From Rheinheimera sp. (lineage in GTDB: Bacteria; Pseudomonadota; Gammaproteobacteria; Enterobacterales; Alteromonadaceae), in contig NZ_JAUYGV010000006.1 in assembly GCF_030690345.1 (NCBI RefSeq), forward strand, positions 496,001 through 560,000: a stretch of DNA of 64,000 nt, given 5' to 3'. Below the pieces are notes generated by a model. It made no database searches. It saw nothing but the letters and a program-made list of their open reading frames with translations, and had not been told where the DNA came from. This document shows, in pieces, positions 53,102 through 61,567 of this stretch (positions are counted from its first letter, which is position 1; each line of letters starts with the position of its first letter). The position numbers and the translations under genes are program-made.

Positions 53102-53416
53102 CTAAGCGCTACATAGCCGCTGCAGCTTAGACGTATCTATTTTCTGTCTGGCATGCCACAGATCATAAGCATCTTGCATGCCCATCCAAACACGCTCGGA
53201 GCTGCCGATCACCGCTGAGAGACGAATAGCCATTTCCGGGGAAATATCAGACTTACCGCTTATCAACCTTTGCACGGTAGAGGGCGCGACGTCTAATGCT
53301 AATGCCAGCTTACGGGCACTAACATCCAGCGCTTCCATGGCTTCTTTAATCAGTGCACCCGGATGGGGCGGGTTATTGATGCTGATTACCAAGCTGCTGC
53401 GTTTAAGGTTATTCAT
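53102..53416 (-). CDS. higA: HigA-family antitoxin, orphan
   Basis: A 104-residue XRE protein with the HigA signature PHPGALIKEAMEALDVSARK, then ALALDVAPSTVQRLISGKSD and ERVWMGMQDAYDLW. HigA normally follows a HigB toxin; no HigB-like frame exists upstream in the 200 bp to the LysE gene or downstream. It may be a solitary regulator or the remains of a TA pair. The start has no obvious ribosome site. Confidence 0.88.
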   Translation of the reverse strand: MNNLKRSSLVISINNPPHPGALIKEAMEALDVSARKLALALDVAPSTVQRLISGKSDISPEMAIRLSAVIGSSERVWMGMQDAYDLWHARQKIDTSKLQRLCSA

Positions 53417-53616
53417 TTATCTATACAAATAAAGCCAGATTAAATGCAGCATAGCAGGGTGACGCGGATGCGCAACGTAGCAACAAAGCCAAGAATATCG
53501 CTTGGTGTAAGCGACATACTGGCAACTGCGCTCAGTTGACTAAAAACCCTGCTCAAACCTATTGCTGGTACTGATACAACCAGCCAGAATAGCGCTACTT
53601 TGCTGTTGAGGTTGCT

Positions 53617-54240
53617 ATGGTTAATCTGGCCCTGATGGGTGCTTTTATTCCGACATTTTTATTTGTCTCGGTAACACCAGGTATGTGTATGACACTGGCG
53701 ATGACCTTGGGCATGAGCCAGGGCGTGCGGCGTACTTTTTGGATGATGTGGGGCGAAATGCTGGGGGTGGCGCTGGTAGCCGTGCTGGCAGTGGGCGGCG
53801 TGGCGGCGGTAATGCTGCAGTTTCCGGCGTTGTTTCAGGGCTTTAAGATTATTGGTGCCTGTTACCTCGGCTATATAGGCCTGCAAATGTGGCGGGCCAA
53901 AGGTAAGCTGGCGCTGCCGCAGCAGGGTGAAGTGCGGCAGTTAATGGCGCGGCGCACCTTGTTTAGTCAGGGTTTTATTACGGCGGTGTCTAACCCCAAA
54001 GGCTGGGCCTTTCATATGGCGCTGCTGCCACCCTTTATCGACATCAAGTACGCTTTTTGGCCACAGCTGTTAGTGCTGGTGGCGATTATTCTGCTGCTGG
54101 AGTTTTTATCTATGCTGCTGTACGCCAGTGGTGGTAAAGCGCTGGCGCTGTTTTTCGGCAAAGCCAACCGTGTGCAGTATTTAAACCGTATCGGTGCCAG
54201 CCTGATGTTTGGTGTAGCACTGTGGATGTTGCTGGGTTAA
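53617..54240 (+). CDS. LysE/RhtB-family exporter
   Basis: A 207-residue inner-membrane protein with six helices. The family blocks FLFVSVTPGMCMTLAMTLG, LGYIGLQMWRAKG and SNPKGWAFHMALLPPFID are present. Members export amino acids such as homoserine, threonine or lysine; the substrate is unknown. GAGG precedes the ATG. It is 62 bp upstream of the alternative oxidase in the same direction. Confidence 0.9.
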   Translation: MVNLALMGAFIPTFLFVSVTPGMCMTLAMTLGMSQGVRRTFWMMWGEMLGVALVAVLAVGGVAAVMLQFPALFQGFKIIGACYLGYIGLQMWRAKGKLALPQQGEVRQLMARRTLFSQGFITAVSNPKGWAFHMALLPPFIDIKYAFWPQLLVLVAIILLLEFLSMLLYASGGKALALFFGKANRVQYLNRIGASLMFGVALWMLLG

Positions 54241-54302
54241 CTCAGTAAGGGTTCAGTTGGCGCCTGCGATACTGTAAGACGGTATCACAACAGGAGCCAC
54301 TG

Positions 54303-54935
54303 ATGTCTGAAGACCCGCTTAGCCACACGGATCCGTTAGCCAGCCACCATACACCGCAAAGTTTATCTGATCGTATTGCCTTTCGTTTAACCAAAATGCT
54401 GCGCTTTTGTGCCGATACCTTCTTTGCCAAACGCTATGGCCACCGTGCCGTTATTCTGGAAACCGTGGCCGGGGTGCCGGGTATGGTGGCCGGCATGCTG
54501 CGGCATATGCGCAGTTTGCGCCGGATGGAAGACGATCATGGCTGGATTAGGGTGTTGCTGGATGAAGCCGAGAACGAGCGCATGCACCTGATGACTTTTA
54601 TAGAGATTGCCAAACCGAACTGGTTTGAACGCCTGCTGATCTTATTGGCGCAAGGCCTGTTTTTTACCGGCTTTTTATTACTGTATCTGCTGTCGGCAAA
54701 AACCGCGCACCGGCTGGTGGGCTACTTTGAAGAAGAGGCGGTATACAGCTACAGCTGCTATCTGGCGGAGATAGACAGCGGTGCGATAGACAATATTGCC
54801 GCGCCGCAGGTGGCGATAGATTACTGGCAGTTAGCCGGCGACGCCAGGCTGCGTGAGGTGGTGATTGCCGTACGTGCCGATGAAGCGGGGCACCGCGATG
54901 TCAACCATGATTTTGCTAATCAGCTGGCACAGTAG
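54303..54935 (+). CDS. aox: Alternative oxidase (cyanide-insensitive ubiquinol oxidase)
   Basis: A 210-residue di-iron oxidase. All iron ligands are present: Glu53 (LET), Glu92 and His95 (NERMH), Glu144 in YFEEEA, and Glu194 and His197 (RADEAGH). It takes electrons from ubiquinol straight to oxygen without pumping protons, at the membrane surface through an amphipathic/hydrophobic region (about 110-135). It gives respiration resistance to cyanide, sulfide and nitric oxide. AGGAG precedes the ATG. No oxidative-stress regulator is adjacent. Confidence 0.95.
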   Translation: MSEDPLSHTDPLASHHTPQSLSDRIAFRLTKMLRFCADTFFAKRYGHRAVILETVAGVPGMVAGMLRHMRSLRRMEDDHGWIRVLLDEAENERMHLMTFIEIAKPNWFERLLILLAQGLFFTGFLLLYLLSAKTAHRLVGYFEEEAVYSYSCYLAEIDSGAIDNIAAPQVAIDYWQLAGDARLREVVIAVRADEAGHRDVNHDFANQLAQ

Positions 54936-55010
54936 CAGCATGTTTTAAGGGTTGTTTTATCTGCTTTTTACGCAATAACTTGACCTGTCCGCTGATCTCA
55001 TCTAGCTTAA

Positions 55011-55022
55011 GTAAGCGCTTAC
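55011..55022. promoter_or_regulatory. LacI-type palindrome GTAAGCGCTTAC upstream of the glucanase gene
   Basis: The 12-bp perfect palindrome with central CG fits operators of LacI-family sugar regulators. A possible -35 (TTGACC, 54980-54985) lies upstream. The gap 54936-55302 also has a hairpin CACAGGC/GCCTGTG (55128-55147) in the probable leader but no other gene. Confidence 0.55.
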
Positions 55023-55302
55023 ATTTCGCTTAAACATAACAATACTGTCTGTACCTCTGCTAACAAGAATGGGTAACAAGACAGAGCCGGTAAGCGCCTC
55101 AGGACAGGATAAAACATAACGTAATGCCACAGGCGGCAATGCCTGTGACAGCGATCGCCTGCACAAGATGCCGGCGCTGCGTTCAGTCTCACCCGCAAGA
55201 TTGTTTTCACACTCAGCAAGCCCGGTCGGGCGCGCTACGGTATGTGGTTAATGCTACCGGCGTTGCCTGAAAGATGAATGTGCAACCTGTGGGTTATTGC
55301 AA

Positions 55303-58300
55303 ATGAAACATACTAACAACGTTCGGGCAGGGTTAACGCCGCGCCCATGGTTTTGTGCTCTGCTTGGCTTATGTGCTTTGGCTGTGCCGCACAGCGCATT
55401 GGCAGATGTAACCAATCCGGTGATTGGTAACCTGCTGTTTGAGGACAACTTTAACAGCTTAAATAACAATACGTGGAACCAGATAGAAGGCGACGGCTGT
55501 GCTATTGGCCTGTGTGGCTGGGGCAACCAGGAACTGCAGTGGTACAGCAGCAACAACCTTAGCATTGAAGATGTACCCGGCGAGCCGGGTAATAAAGCGC
55601 TGGTATTTAAGGCCCAAAGCGACAACGTGGGCGGCCGTGCTTTTACCTCCGGAAAAATAGACAGCCAGAGTAAGCTGGCCGTGCAGTACGGCATGATTGA
55701 AGTGCGAATGCGGGTGCCGGATTTGGCCACCGGTTTATGGCCTGCCGCCTGGATGCTGGGCACCAGTACCGCCAGCTGGCCGGCCAAAGGCGAAATTGAC
55801 ATGATGGAAATGGGCCATCGTGCCCAGGGCAGGGCAGATGCTGGCCATCCGGGGGCCGATATCAACAGCTATGTCGGTGCTAATGCGATTTTTTATGCTG
55901 ATGCGGCCTGTGTGCCGGAAAACCCAACCTGTGCCGCCATGACAGCCTGGCAAACCGACAACGCTTATGTGGCTGCCCAACCGCTGAGTAACCGCTTTGT
56001 AACCTACCGTACTTACTGGACTGACAGGCAGCTACGTTTTACCGTGGTCGACAACGGCGTTGAGTACGATATGTACGATGCGCCGATTAGCATTACCGAA
56101 GAATCCAGCGAGCTGCAACAGCCGTTCTATCTGCTGCTGAACCTGGCGGTAGGCGGTAACTTTACCGATGCCGCGACCAATGCCCAGGTTAGCGCGCCGT
56201 TACCGGCGAAAATGTATATCGATTATATCCGTGTATATCAGCTAAACGGCATGGGCCAGGTGTTTAACGGCAACGTTAAACCGCCACAAAGCGGCGACTT
56301 TGGCGTGTTTAGCGACACCACCGCAACGACAGATCAGCTGCAGGCCGGTGTCAGTTCCGATATTTACATCTGGAACCAAAATTCGGTTACTGCCGGCAGC
56401 ACAGCACCACTGGAAGGCAGCAATGTTATTGCCTGGCATTATACCAGTCCGGGGCAATGGTTTGGTGGCGGTATTCAGGCGCGGCAAGTACGCGATATGA
56501 GCAACTTTGCCGATGGCACGCTGAAGTTCAGTATCAAAATTCCGGCCAATGTCAGCTTTAAAATTGGCATTGCCGATTCCTACAGCAATGAAAACTGGCT
56601 GAATTTCCCCGCCAATGAAAACCGCTATGGCTTGGTGCGTAATGGTGATTGGGCGCAAGCGAGCATTCCTATTGCCGATTTACGCGGCGAGTTAATTGCG
56701 CTGCAAGCATTAAGCGGCATGTTTTATATCGCCAGCATTGATGGCCAGTTACCCACCAACAGCTTTGAATTTGCAATTGATGATATTGTCTGGCAAGGCG
56801 GTGGTGGCGCTGTGATAGCAGACAGCGACGCTGATGGTGTGCCTGACAACCAGGATCAATGTGCCAATACCGCGCCTGGCAGTGTAGTGGATAACAACGG
56901 CTGCCCCACCGCAGCCGGCGCTTTTGGCGTAGCGCAAACCGGGGCTGACAGTGTGCGGTTTTATGTTAACAGCGGCAGTTGGGCCGATGTGCACTACCGC
57001 GTGAATAACGGCGGCCAGATTAATGTCGCCATGCAGCAGGCAAGTGGGGTAAACAGCTACCAGGTATCGGGTTTAGCATCCGGCACTGTACTGACATACT
57101 TTTTCACCTGGTGGGATACGGCAAATGGCTATGCGGTTGATACTGCGGTGCAAACTTATACCCTGGGCGCCGCAGTGGACCCGACACCCGACCCTGATCC
57201 CACGCCGGATCCGGACCCAACGCCCGACCCGGGCCAGGACAGTGATGGCGATGGGGTCAGCGATGAGCTGGATAACTGCCCGGGTACCCCGGCCGGCACC
57301 CCGGTTAATGCTAATGGTTGCCCGCTGACGTCGGTTAATGTGGTGCCGCTGTATAACAGTGCTACGCCGCTGGAGAGTGCTATTCAGTATGATCGCGGTG
57401 ATGCGCTGGTGACCCGTTTCTCTGATCGGGCCCGTGACCGGCATGCCAAAGAAAACCATTTTCAGGCTTATGATCATTACCTGACGTTTTACTGGGAAGA
57501 CAGAACTGCTGCGATAGAAATTGTCGACTACGTTGCCAAAGGCGGCAGCAGTATCCGCATGAATGTGGTGACGCAAAATAAACTGCATGATACGGAAGCC
57601 GAAAACCGCTGGTGGTATATCGGTATGAATACGCTGGCCGAGTTTTGCGGTAATGGTGTAATGAACATGGTAGATAACACCCATTACTGGAAAGAAGAAA
57701 GCTATAACTGCCGTGAAGGCCGGCCGATTCAGGTTGGTGATAAGCTGGAGTTTGAAGTCAGCCAGTTTCTTGATGGATCAACCCTGCCACGTGGCCGCGC
57801 TAACTATTACGGCACCACCTTTTTGTATATTGTTGGCCAGGGCATAGTGCCGTGGGATGTTACCGACAAAGAAGTATTTCAGCCCGGGCGCTATTTGCAG
57901 CGCGATTCAGTGCCGCTGCCTGCCAGCGCGCGTTTAGGCGGTGATACTACCTTGCATGTGCAAATGACCGCCGAGCCGGACGGCCATTTTCAACAAATGG
58001 CGACTAACCTGGGTTACGACAATGGCCAGCCCTTTGTGCTGGGGCGGCGGGTACACCATAGCTCAGTGCTGGATGGTAGCCATGACGAAAACGCTGAGAA
58101 CGGTAGTTTTGCCGCTATGGCAGGTCTTGCCGGCTCGCACTATATTAATGACCGCTGCTCCGGCTGCCATGTGCGCAATGGCCGTGCGCCGGTAGCGGGT
58201 ATTGGCGAGCCACTGGACAAATGGGTATTTAAAGTAGGCAATGCCGAAGGTTTATCGCACGCAGAGCTGGGCCGGGTATTGCAGCCGCGTGCCAGCGGCG

Positions 58301-59247
58301 GCGCCGGCGGAGAGGGCATGCCCTCTATCGCCTCTTTTACTGAAGTGAATGGCCTGCGTACGCCGAACTATCAATTCAGCGGCACTGTGCCTGATACGTT
58401 CTCGGCCCGTATTGCGCCGCAGTTAAACGGTATTGGTTTGCTGGAGGCGATACCTGAAGCAGCGATACTGGCGCTGGAAGATCCGGACGATGCCAACGGC
58501 GACGGCATTTCCGGCCGTGCCCATCGGGTGATTGACCCGGTGAGCGGTGAAACCCGCTTAGGCCGTTTTGGTTATAAAGCCGCTACCGGCAGTGTAAAGC
58601 ATCAGCTGGCCGCCGCCTTTAACAGCGATATGGGCGTGATGACAGCAATGCTGCCGACACCGGACTGCGGTGCTAATCAAAGCGATTGCAGTGCCGGCCC
58701 GCAGTTGCCGGAGCAGCAACTGGCCGATTTGGTGAAGTACATTTCGTTGCTGGGCGTGCGGCCACAGCGTGATTACAACCAGCCGCAGGTGCTGCAGGGG
58801 AAAGCCGTTTTTAATGCTACCGGCTGTAACGGTTGCCATATTGAGAGCTTTCAAACCAGCGAATATCACCCGCTGGCAGAGCTGCGTAATCAGACGATAC
58901 GACCCTACACCGATTTACTGCTGCATGATATGGGGCCGGGGCTGGCGGATAACTTAGCCGAAGGTGAGGCTGGCGGTAGCGAATGGCGTACCGCGCCGCT
59001 ATGGGGCTTAGGGCTATCTGCCTGTGTTACCGGCGGTGTAGCAGGCAACACCGGTTGGGATGCGTTTGGCCTGGATGGCCATCAATACTGCACACCGGAT
59101 GCAAACTATCTGCATGACGGCCGCGCCCGCACTATTGATGAAGCGATCCGCTGGCACGGCGGTGAGGCAGAAATAAGCCGGGTGAACTACCAGAACCTGT
59201 CGGCTACAGACAAAGATGCCTTGCTGGCGTTTTTAAACAGCTTATAG
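55303..59247 (+). CDS. Secreted multidomain protein: GH16 beta-1,3-glucanase, CBM56, TSP3 repeats and di-haem oxidoreductase
   Basis: A 1314-residue exported protein (signal peptide to about residue 36). Residues about 40-310 are a GH16 laminarinase-like domain with the catalytic EIDMME at 164-169. A galactose-binding-like beta domain follows (about 315-505), then a TSP3 calcium repeat (DSDADGVPDNQDQC), a CBM56-like beta-1,3-glucan-binding domain (about 537-625, SWADVHYRVNNGGQ), a DPTPDP linker and a second TSP3 repeat. Residues about 680-870 are an unassigned domain. From about 870 a di-haem oxidoreductase (DHOR, thiol-oxidoreductase/CcpA-like) runs to the end with two haem c motifs, CSGCH (952-956) and CNGCH (1175-1179), and LHDGRARTIDEAI. 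Calling GH16, TSP3 and DHOR is secure from motifs; CBM56 is a good fit. The frame is continuous, so this is one chain. Confidence 0.9.
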   Translation: MKHTNNVRAGLTPRPWFCALLGLCALAVPHSALADVTNPVIGNLLFEDNFNSLNNNTWNQIEGDGCAIGLCGWGNQELQWYSSNNLSIEDVPGEPGNKALVFKAQSDNVGGRAFTSGKIDSQSKLAVQYGMIEVRMRVPDLATGLWPAAWMLGTSTASWPAKGEIDMMEMGHRAQGRADAGHPGADINSYVGANAIFYADAACVPENPTCAAMTAWQTDNAYVAAQPLSNRFVTYRTYWTDRQLRFTVVDNGVEYDMYDAPISITEESSELQQPFYLLLNLAVGGNFTDAATNAQVSAPLPAKMYIDYIRVYQLNGMGQVFNGNVKPPQSGDFGVFSDTTATTDQLQAGVSSDIYIWNQNSVTAGSTAPLEGSNVIAWHYTSPGQWFGGGIQARQVRDMSNFADGTLKFSIKIPANVSFKIGIADSYSNENWLNFPANENRYGLVRNGDWAQASIPIADLRGELIALQALSGMFYIASIDGQLPTNSFEFAIDDIVWQGGGGAVIADSDADGVPDNQDQCANTAPGSVVDNNGCPTAAGAFGVAQTGADSVRFYVNSGSWADVHYRVNNGGQINVAMQQASGVNSYQVSGLASGTVLTYFFTWWDTANGYAVDTAVQTYTLGAAVDPTPDPDPTPDPDPTPDPGQDSDGDGVSDELDNCPGTPAGTPVNANGCPLTSVNVVPLYNSATPLESAIQYDRGDALVTRFSDRARDRHAKENHFQAYDHYLTFYWEDRTAAIEIVDYVAKGGSSIRMNVVTQNKLHDTEAENRWWYIGMNTLAEFCGNGVMNMVDNTHYWKEESYNCREGRPIQVGDKLEFEVSQFLDGSTLPRGRANYYGTTFLYIVGQGIVPWDVTDKEVFQPGRYLQRDSVPLPASARLGGDTTLHVQMTAEPDGHFQQMATNLGYDNGQPFVLGRRVHHSSVLDGSHDENAENGSFAAMAGLAGSHYINDRCSGCHVRNGRAPVAGIGEPLDKWVFKVGNAEGLSHAELGRVLQPRASGGAGGEGMPSIASFTEVNGLRTPNYQFSGTVPDTFSARIAPQLNGIGLLEAIPEAAILALEDPDDANGDGISGRAHRVIDPVSGETRLGRFGYKAATGSVKHQLAAAFNSDMGVMTAMLPTPDCGANQSDCSAGPQLPEQQLADLVKYISLLGVRPQRDYNQPQVLQGKAVFNATGCNGCHIESFQTSEYHPLAELRNQTIRPYTDLLLHDMGPGLADNLAEGEAGGSEWRTAPLWGLGLSACVTGGVAGNTGWDAFGLDGHQYCTPDANYLHDGRARTIDEAIRWHGGEAEISRVNYQNLSATDKDALLAFLNSL

Positions 59248-59268
59248 CCGTAACAACCCACTTAGCTG

Positions 59269-59297
59269 AACGGCACTTAATAACAGTGCCGTTTTTC
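59269..59297 (+). terminator. Rho-independent terminator after the glucanase-dihaem gene
   Basis: AACGGCAC and GTGCCGTT, an 8-bp stem with a 9-base loop, followed by TTTTT-type run. It separates the gene from the iron operon. Confidence 0.8.
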
Positions 59298-59309
59298 TTA
59301 CTTTATCTA

Positions 59310-59328
59310 AATGATAATTGTTATTGTT
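59310..59328. promoter_or_regulatory. Fur box
   Basis: AATGATAATTGTTATTGTT matches the GATAATGATAATCATTATC Fur consensus well (three NATWAT-like hexamers). It is about 100 bp upstream of a PepSY/DUF3649/DUF3325 operon, which is typically repressed by Fur under iron-rich conditions. Confidence 0.8.
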
Positions 59329-59430
59329 TGCGCTTTATGCTAATAATGCCGGCCTTGTTTATGGGGACGAAAACGCACAGTCGTTACCTCAGTGGTGACC
59401 TGATATGGCCGTGCATTAAAGGTAAGCCGA

Positions 59431-60981
59431 ATGAAAGCAAGATTCCGCGACAGCATGACCTGGTTACACACCTGGTCCGGGCTGGTCGTTGGCTGGGTGT
59501 TATTTGCGGTGTTTTTCACCGGCACTCTGGCATTTTTCCAGCATGAAATTAGCGCCTGGATGCAGCCTGAACTGCAGCATAAAGCCCGGTCGGAACACAG
59601 CCTGACACAGGCGCAGGCGTTTTTGCAGCAAAAAGCGCCGGACTCTGCGCGTTGGTCTGTGTCCTTACCCGATCAGCGTTCTGCGACCACCAGCATATTC
59701 TGGCGTGATGCCGCCGCCGGCGGCCGTGGTTTCCGGCGCGCTACGCTGGATGGCAACGGTGAGGAAGTGGCGCTAAGAGACAGCCGCGGTGGCAGCTTCC
59801 TGTACCGTTTTCACTTTGATTTACACTATATGCCGGTGCTCTGGGCCCGCTGGCTGGTAGGCATTTGCAGCATGTTTATGCTGGTAGCCATTATCAGCGG
59901 CGTAATTATTCATAAAAAGATTTTTAAAGACTTCTTCAGCTTTCAGCCGCGTAAAGGCGCGCGCAGCTGGCTGGATGCGCATACCATTACGGCGGTATTG
60001 GCATTGCCGTTTCATTTAATGATCACCTACACCGGCCTGGTGACGCTGATGTTTATGTATTTGTCCTGGGCCATTTCGCTTGGCTTTGGTGAGCGCAATA
60101 CCCTGTTTGAAAGCTTAACCCGGCAACCGCCGGTGCAGGTTGCCAGCGGAGAACGTGCTGCTATGCTGCCGCTGCAGCAGCTGTATCAGCAGGCAAAGTC
60201 TGAGCTAGACGGTGCGCCTGTTGCTTTTGTGGCCGTGAATAACCCGGGCGATGCTGCCGCCACGGTGCAGTTTACTGAAGGCAGTACGCAGTCGCTTATT
60301 GTGCCCGGTCGCACTGTAATTTACTCCGCAGTAACCGGCGAATTGTTGCACCAGCTGCAACCGCAGTTGGCCGCCGAGCATACCAGGCGCACTATGGTGA
60401 ATTTACACGCCGGCCGCTTTGCCGGGCTGCAACTGCGCTGGTTGTATTTTATCAGTGGCGTAATGGGCACGCTGATGATTGCCACCGGCTTGGTGCTATG
60501 GTCAGAAAAGCGGCTGCAAAAGCCCGGCGCTAACCACAGCATAGCGCCGGGGCAGCAATTGGTACGCTGGTTAAATGTTGGTGTTATTCTGGGCTTGCCA
60601 TTGGCCGTGGCAGCCTATTTTTACGCCAACCGCTTATTACCACTGGCGCTGGAAAACCGTGCTGAGATGGAAATTCACTGCTTTTTTGCCGGCTGGGCGC
60701 TAATGCTGTTGTATCCGTTGCTACGCGGCATCAGCAACAGCTGGCGCGAGGGCGCCTTGCTGCTTGCGCTGGCGTATTTAGTGTTACCGCTGCTGAGTAT
60801 ACTCACGGTGCAGCGCAATATGCTCAGTTACCGCTTTCCTGCCGATACCACCTTGCTGGCGGTTGATGTGATGCTGTTATTAAGCGCCGGCGGCTTTTTT
60901 CTGCTCAGGCGTTTTACCTTGCGCCGTGCGGCGCAGGCTAAGCACGAAGGCGATACCGCAAAGGAGCTGGCATGTCGTTAA
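59431..60981 (+). CDS. PepSY-associated TM-helix protein (iron uptake)
   Basis: A 516-residue inner-membrane protein starting with WLHTWSGLVVGWVLFAVFFTG, the PepSY_TM signature. Further blocks are RWLVGICSMFMLVAIISGVI with the HKKIFKDFF motif, a middle PepSY-like soluble part, and four to five more helices to the end. These proteins are thought to reduce ferric siderophores or haem-linked iron at the periplasmic face. AAGGT precedes the ATG. It overlaps the next gene by 10 bp. Confidence 0.9.
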   Translation: MKARFRDSMTWLHTWSGLVVGWVLFAVFFTGTLAFFQHEISAWMQPELQHKARSEHSLTQAQAFLQQKAPDSARWSVSLPDQRSATTSIFWRDAAAGGRGFRRATLDGNGEEVALRDSRGGSFLYRFHFDLHYMPVLWARWLVGICSMFMLVAIISGVIIHKKIFKDFFSFQPRKGARSWLDAHTITAVLALPFHLMITYTGLVTLMFMYLSWAISLGFGERNTLFESLTRQPPVQVASGERAAMLPLQQLYQQAKSELDGAPVAFVAVNNPGDAAATVQFTEGSTQSLIVPGRTVIYSAVTGELLHQLQPQLAAEHTRRTMVNLHAGRFAGLQLRWLYFISGVMGTLMIATGLVLWSEKRLQKPGANHSIAPGQQLVRWLNVGVILGLPLAVAAYFYANRLLPLALENRAEMEIHCFFAGWALMLLYPLLRGISNSWREGALLLALAYLVLPLLSILTVQRNMLSYRFPADTTLLAVDVMLLLSAGGFFLLRRFTLRRAAQAKHEGDTAKELACR

Positions 60982-61295
60982 TATCACACCCCAAAGTGCA
61001 ATTAAGCTACCGTTTGCTGCTGGCTATTGGTGGCGGCTTTTGTCTGAGTATTCTGGCCACGGCCGCTTTGCCGGCTGCGTTAACGCTGTTGGGGGCAGAT
61101 AAAGCCGGCGCTTTTGTCTGGTTTATGCTGCTGAGCTTTGTCTGGTACAGCCTGATTATTCTGTGGGTAATCAGCACCAGGCGCTTAGCCAGAACCAGCC
61201 TGATATTGCTGCTGGTAGCGGCCGGCTTATATTTAAGCCTGGTTTACACCGCGCCGCCAGCAGATGTCAGCACCAAAGCGGAGCAGAGAAGATGA
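60972..61295 (+). CDS. DUF3649-family small membrane protein of the iron operon
   Basis: A 107-residue protein with three membrane helices (about 15-38, 48-68, 76-90). Small proteins of this type stand between PepSY_TM and DUF3325 genes in Fur-controlled operons of many proteobacteria. Assigned by length, hydrophobicity and order. It overlaps both neighbours. Confidence 0.75.
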   Translation: MSLISHPKVQLSYRLLLAIGGGFCLSILATAALPAALTLLGADKAGAFVWFMLLSFVWYSLIILWVISTRRLARTSLILLLVAAGLYLSLVYTAPPADVSTKAEQRR

Positions 61296-61561
61296 TGTTG
61301 CTGTGGTTATTATGTTTGGCCGGTTTTAGCCTGCTGAGCCTGGCCATGCCACGCTATCGCCGGTTGTTTGGGCTGCGTCATTTAAGCGCCCGGACAGAGC
61401 GTATCTGGCGACTAAGCGGTTTTGCCTTGTTACTGCTGTCTTTACTGCTGGTGCTGCAGCGACAGCAATTGGCTGAAGACTTAGTAACCTGGTTTGGCAT
61501 TTTGACCATGGCTGCACTGTTGGTTGCAGCGGTACTGGCATACCGGCAGCGCAGTAACTGA
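61292..61561 (+). CDS. DUF3325-family small membrane protein of the iron operon
   Basis: An 89-residue protein with three helices (2-18, 40-58, 68-84) and the block MPRYRRLFGLRHLS, which matches DUF3325. ATG 61292 overlaps the stop of the previous gene (ATGA), so a longer frame starting at 61163 inside that gene is rejected. Confidence 0.8.
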   Translation: MMLLWLLCLAGFSLLSLAMPRYRRLFGLRHLSARTERIWRLSGFALLLLSLLLVLQRQQLAEDLVTWFGILTMAALLVAAVLAYRQRSN

Positions 61562-61567
61562 ATATGG

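Noticed and set aside
55254..55865. 203-codon minus-strand frame opposite the GH16 domain
   Set aside because: Shadow of a secure catalytic domain (EIDMME); no start signal.
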